Shown: positions 30,307-33,305 of the stretch, one piece after another
Numbering within the stretch: position 1 is the first letter of the stretch
Layout: every line of letters starts with the position of its first letter
Virus record (IMG/VR): IMGVR_UViG_3300017917_003044
Location: 1 to 33,305 of that record
Reading direction: 5' to 3' (one strand)
DNA length: 33,305 nt
From: a virus
The notes under the pieces: generated by a model
The model's input: the letters and a program-made list of their open reading frames with translations, nothing else
Told to the model about the DNA's origin: nothing
The model's database searches: none
Made by a program: the position numbers and the translations under genes

Positions 30307-33305
30307 TTACAATCTGCCAACAACAACTTCAACCGAGCCTTTTTCACCTTCAAAATTCGCAACTGCTTTACCTATAACTGATCCTATTACAGGACTTGCA
30401 CAAGCTCGAGCATATCCGTATCCAGCACTAATTAGCATATCGCCTTTATACACTGGTCCAATTACATTAACTGGCACCCGTCCAACCAATGCTACACTCG
30501 CCACTGTGCTTCCTTTTAATCCACCGTTCATGACATGTGCAGGGTCAGAACTAACAACGCCTGCTACACGAACACTGCCTTCTGTCATTGACACTGTTAC
30601 TTCTGCTTCACCACCAAATTCAACTACAGTACCTGGATTGTAAACTGCGTCGGCTAGATAATTTTCTGCTAAGTCGGCCCCACCGGTAACAGTTTTGTTT
30701 ACAAATATGTTTTTCCACCAACTGTTTACATTGCCTAGGTCGTATGCAACATTGGCGCTCGGTGCAACGTTAGCAGTGATTGTAACATTACCGGTTGTGT
30801 TGAAACTCATTCTGTTTGTAGCTGCACTGGTTCCGGCATTGATATTAGCAAATGAATTGGTTGCCACAAAAGAAACATATCCGTTGCTGGATTCAAAGGT
30901 ACTAACTGTTGCAGTAGTAGATAATCTACGAACTTCAATCTTGTCGCCTGTGGCCGGCGCTTGTGTAAATGTCAGTGTTGTGCCACTTACACTATACGCT
31001 ATAGTTGGTATCTGTAGAACACCATTTAAACTTACTATAACACTTTGTGTAGTTGCTGCTGCACCTAGTGTGAATATGGTTGTGTTGTCGTCACCATCAA
31101 AAGTCTCAGACGCTATCACAGTAAAGTCTGTGCCTGTGTTTTGCCAAGCAGCACCATCATAAAATTCTAATTGGGCATTACTCGTGTTAAATCTAATCAT
31201 GCCGGCTGTATCTGTGCCGCCTGTTGAACCCGGACGTTGAGCTGTTGATCCGGCTGGTAACAAAATACTGTCGGTGGTGTTAACAATTAATTTAGCCCCA
31301 GTTACTAATGTACTTGTAGTAGCTGAATTTCCTATTACAACTGAATCATAAGTGCTGGAAGGTCTAGCCCAAATTAATGTATCATCATTGTCACCGCGTA
31401 CAATGAAATCGTAGTTGGCAGCTTTGCTTGCATTGAAGATTGCACCAAGCCCAACATTAATATTGCCCGCTATACCGGTTCCACCATCTACCAATAATGC
31501 ACCAGAAGTGGTTGAGGAGCTAGCAGTTGTGGTGTTTACTCTTAGTCCTGTGTTAGTTACTGCGGCTCTTACATTGGCATCACCAAAACCCCCTACGATA
31601 AACTTGATAATTGATCCGGTATTGTGTGAATGAATATTTAAATTGCCAGTGGCAGGTTCAAAGCCATGATGTATCAGATAACCATCATTAGGATAATAAC
31701 CAGGATAATCTGGATCTGCAAATGTGCTCGAGTTAATTCCTACATTGATATAACCGTCATTGTCGTCACCATTGTCTGCTGTGGCTACAAAATCTGTTGA
31801 CGCACTTGATCCAGTATTAATATTTTGAAAATTGACCTGAGCGTAAGTGTCAACATTACCTGTCATTTGTAACACTGTGACAGGTAACACTGTGTATGTA
31901 CTTGTGCCTGCATACAGTGCCCCAATTCCACCTGCATTACCATAAAACACACCAAAACTGGATTGTACTGCACCTACACTAACATTAATATTTCCGCTGA
32001 GTATAATATTACCAGCATTAATATTGCCTTGGAATGTGCTTTGACCTTGTACATGTAAATCACCCGTAATACCAACGCCACCACCACCAGGAACAACTAA
32101 CGCACCAGTGGTGAAGTTGGTAGCGTTAACTCCTGATGCTGCTACAATATTACCGGTGGCTTTAAGTAGACTTACTGTTGCATTGGCCGGAGTAGTGTTT
32201 CCAATAACTGTATTATTGATTGAACCACCAGTGATTACAGCATTACCAGAACTAAAATTGGTTGCTACTAATGTGGTTGCTACACCGCCTGTTATATTGG
32301 CAGCTGTGGTATTAAGAACTGCTGAAGTTGTAGTGCCTGCATCTAATGTTGTTATATTACCGGTGGTTGCATTTAATGTTGCACTTGTAGTTGTACCTGC
32401 ACCCAGTGTTGTAATATTACCAGTTGTGGAATTTAATATTGCACTGGTGGTAGTTTGAGTATCAAGTGTAGTGATATTACCAGTGGTTGCATTGAGTACA
32501 GCACTTGTAGTTGTGCCAGCGCCTAAAGTTGTGATATTACCAGTTGTGGCATTTAATGTTGCGCTGGTTGTAGTACCTGCATTTACAGTAGTTGATGTTA
32601 ATGTAGTAATATTGCCTGTGGTTGAATTAAGTGTAGTACTGGTAGTTGTAATTGCATCAACTGTGGTTATGTTTGCCGTAGTAACATTAACTACTGCAGC
32701 TCCTACAGTAGTTGCATTTAATTTTTTGTTTAGATTCCAACTGTCATCAGCATTTAAATATATCAAGGTAGCGTTTGCACCAGCAACAGTCAAACCAGCG
32801 CCATTTGCTTCTGCACCACTGGTAGCATTGGCTGCTACAGTAATGTTTAGGTCTTCTACATTTAATGTTTCAACATTTAATGTGGTTGTATTACCTAAAA
32901 CTAATAAATTTCCAGTAACAGTTACATTTCCTGCTACATTTAAGTTAGCACCAACACCTAAACCACCTGTTACAACAACAGCACCTGTAGATGCAGTATC
33001 ACTTTGTGTGGCACTGGTAAATGTTGTTGCACCACTGGCGGTCAAAGTGGTGAATGCACCTGTAGACGGTGTAGAATTACCAATTGGGCTAGCGTTTACA
33101 CTGCCACCTGTAATAACTGCATTGCCTGAACTAAAATTGGTTGCCACTAACGTGGTTGCTCTACCGGAGGTGATGTTTGCTGTGGTAGTGTTTACGATAG
33201 CCGAAGTAGTGGTGCCAGCGTCCAGTGTTGTAATATTACCAGTGGTTGCGTTTAACACTGCACTAGTAGTAGTGCCTGCATCCAGTGTTGTAATATTACC
33301 AGTGG
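30307..33305 (-). CDS. Long tail-fibre protein, 5' end beyond window
   Basis: At least 999 residues, incomplete: the frame stays open through the right edge, so the GTG at 33258 is not its start. From the visible N-terminus: 20-residue repeats (LNATTGNITTLGAGTTTSAV type), a duplicated block VATNFSSGNAVITGGS followed by IGNTTP-like sequence, a shared VEDLNITV/GAGLTVAGAN block, a tandem repeat array, a varied middle with YPGYYPNDGYLIHHGFEP, a LEFYDGAAWQNTG module, a TLGAAATTQSVIVSLNGVLQ domain and the C-terminal ADLAENYLADAVYNPGTVVE domain (about 125 residues) seen in the short fibre. A distal receptor-binding or whisker-type fibre is likely. No promoter is visible. Confidence 0.8.
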   Translation of the reverse strand, partial: TGNITTLDAGTTTSAVLNATTGNITTLDAGTTTSAIVNTTTANITSGRATTLVATNFSSGNAVITGGSVNASPIGNSTPSTGAFTTLTASGATTFTSATQSDTASTGAVVVTGGLGVGANLNVAGNVTVTGNLLVLGNTTTLNVETLNVEDLNITVAANATSGAEANGAGLTVAGANATLIYLNADDSWNLNKKLNATTVGAAVVNVTTANITTVDAITTTSTTLNSTTGNITTLTSTTVNAGTTTSATLNATTGNITTLGAGTTTSAVLNATTGNITTLDTQTTTSAILNSTTGNITTLGAGTTTSATLNATTGNITTLDAGTTTSAVLNTTAANITGGVATTLVATNFSSGNAVITGGSINNTVIGNTTPANATVSLLKATGNIVAASGVNATNFTTGALVVPGGGGVGITGDLHVQGQSTFQGNINAGNIILSGNINVSVGAVQSSFGVFYGNAGGIGALYAGTSTYTVLPVTVLQMTGNVDTYAQVNFQNINTGSSASTDFVATADNGDDNDGYINVGINSSTFADPDYPGYYPNDGYLIHHGFEPATGNLNIHSHNTGSIIKFIVGGFGDANVRAAVTNTGLRVNTTTASSSTTSGALLVDGGTGIAGNINVGLGAIFNASKAANYDFIVRGDNDDTLIWARPSSTYDSVVIGNSATTSTLVTGAKLIVNTTDSILLPAGSTAQRPGSTGGTDTAGMIRFNTSNAQLEFYDGAAWQNTGTDFTVIASETFDGDDNTTIFTLGAAATTQSVIVSLNGVLQIPTIAYSVSGTTLTFTQAPATGDKIEVRRLSTTATVSTFESSNGYVSFVATNSFANINAGTSAATNRMSFNTTGNVTITANVAPSANVAYDLGNVNSWWKNIFVNKTVTGGADLAENYLADAVYNPGTVVEFGGEAEVTVSMTEGSVRVAGVVSSDPAHVMNGGLKGSTVASVALVGRVPVNVIGPVYKGDMLISAGYGYARACASPVIGSVIGKAVANFEGEKGSVEVVVGRL
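32281..32640. repeat. 60-bp tandem repeat array in the long fibre gene
   Basis: A 60-base unit is repeated in register at 32281, 32341, 32401, 32461 and 32521, then an irregular copy with an insertion to about 32640. It encodes the 20-residue fibre repeat LNATTGNITTLGAGTTTSAV and variants. Copies differ by several bases but keep a TATTACC core. In-frame copy-number change could alter fibre length. Confidence 0.9.
33171..33305. repeat. Second 60-bp repeat array running off the window edge
   Basis: The same 60-base unit reappears near 33181 and 33241 and continues past 33305. The stretch TCCAGTGTTGTAATATTACC occurs twice exactly 60 bases apart (33221 and 33281). The true extent cannot be seen. 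Confidence 0.85.

Noticed and set aside
33256-33258. GTG as start of the long fibre gene
   Set aside because: The frame stays open with matching repeat residues up to the window edge, so the gene is truncated by the window.
32281-33305. CRISPR array
   Set aside because: The repeats are directly adjacent 60-base coding units with no spacers, in frame within a fibre gene.
1-33305. tRNA genes
   Set aside because: No cloverleaf-like non-coding stretch was found; gaps between genes are too short and almost everything is coding. A tRNA-finding program was not available to confirm.

Overview
This window reads as part of the virion-gene region of a T4-like myophage (class Caudoviricetes) of an aquatic Gram-negative bacterium. 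The basis is a set of recognisable T4-type proteins: tail sheath gp18, tail tube gp19, a tail-tube cap/initiator of gp48/gp54 type, small terminase gp16, head completion gp4, a gp15-like tail sheath terminator, a gp13-like neck protein and deoxynucleoside monophosphate kinase gp1. Around them sit families I associate with marine T4-like phages of cyanobacteria and SAR11. The DNA is AT-rich and coding is very tight, with many TAATG or ATGA stop/start overlaps. I saw no ribosomal RNA, tRNA, CRISPR or insertion sequence, and no gene-free stretch above 300 bases. The host cannot be named from this sequence alone.

Layout. (1) 50-12278, all on the minus strand: a long, tightly packed run of low-complexity, charged or repeat-rich proteins. 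Most begin with a short amphipathic stretch ending in [LI]xE, like the capsid-targeting peptides of T4 internal head proteins. It includes a 1489-residue protein with SleB-type wall-hydrolase, SGNH-hydrolase and LysM-like parts, and an exported thermonuclease. I read the block as candidate head-internal or ejected proteins. (2) 12305-19515, minus strand: gp16, gp4, two small conserved proteins, tube cap/initiator, gp19 and gp18. (3) 19616-23453: a small plus-strand zinc/HNH-like gene, then minus-strand gp1, a small conserved protein, the neck-like protein and two unknown proteins. (4) 23530-26686, plus strand: a conserved structural protein, the gp15-like protein and a Nudix hydrolase. (5) 26669-33305, minus strand: an MptE/DUF115-like protein and three tail-fibre-type proteins, the last cut by the window edge.

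Regulation. A shared core TAAATAC, matching the T4-type late promoter (TATAAATA), lies just upstream of at least seven minus-strand genes, with related motifs before two plus-strand genes. Near-consensus sigma70-type promoters (one perfect TTGACA-17-TATAAT) precede the two unknown minus-strand genes left of 23453, and a weaker one precedes gp1. A strong intrinsic terminator separates gp19 from the tube cap gene. Another hairpin lies over the gp1 ribosome binding site.

Most novel: the putative packaged-protein cluster with capsid-targeting-like N-termini; the giant multidomain hydrolase; the hairpin/promoter arrangement at gp1; and domain insertions in the sheath and other structural proteins.
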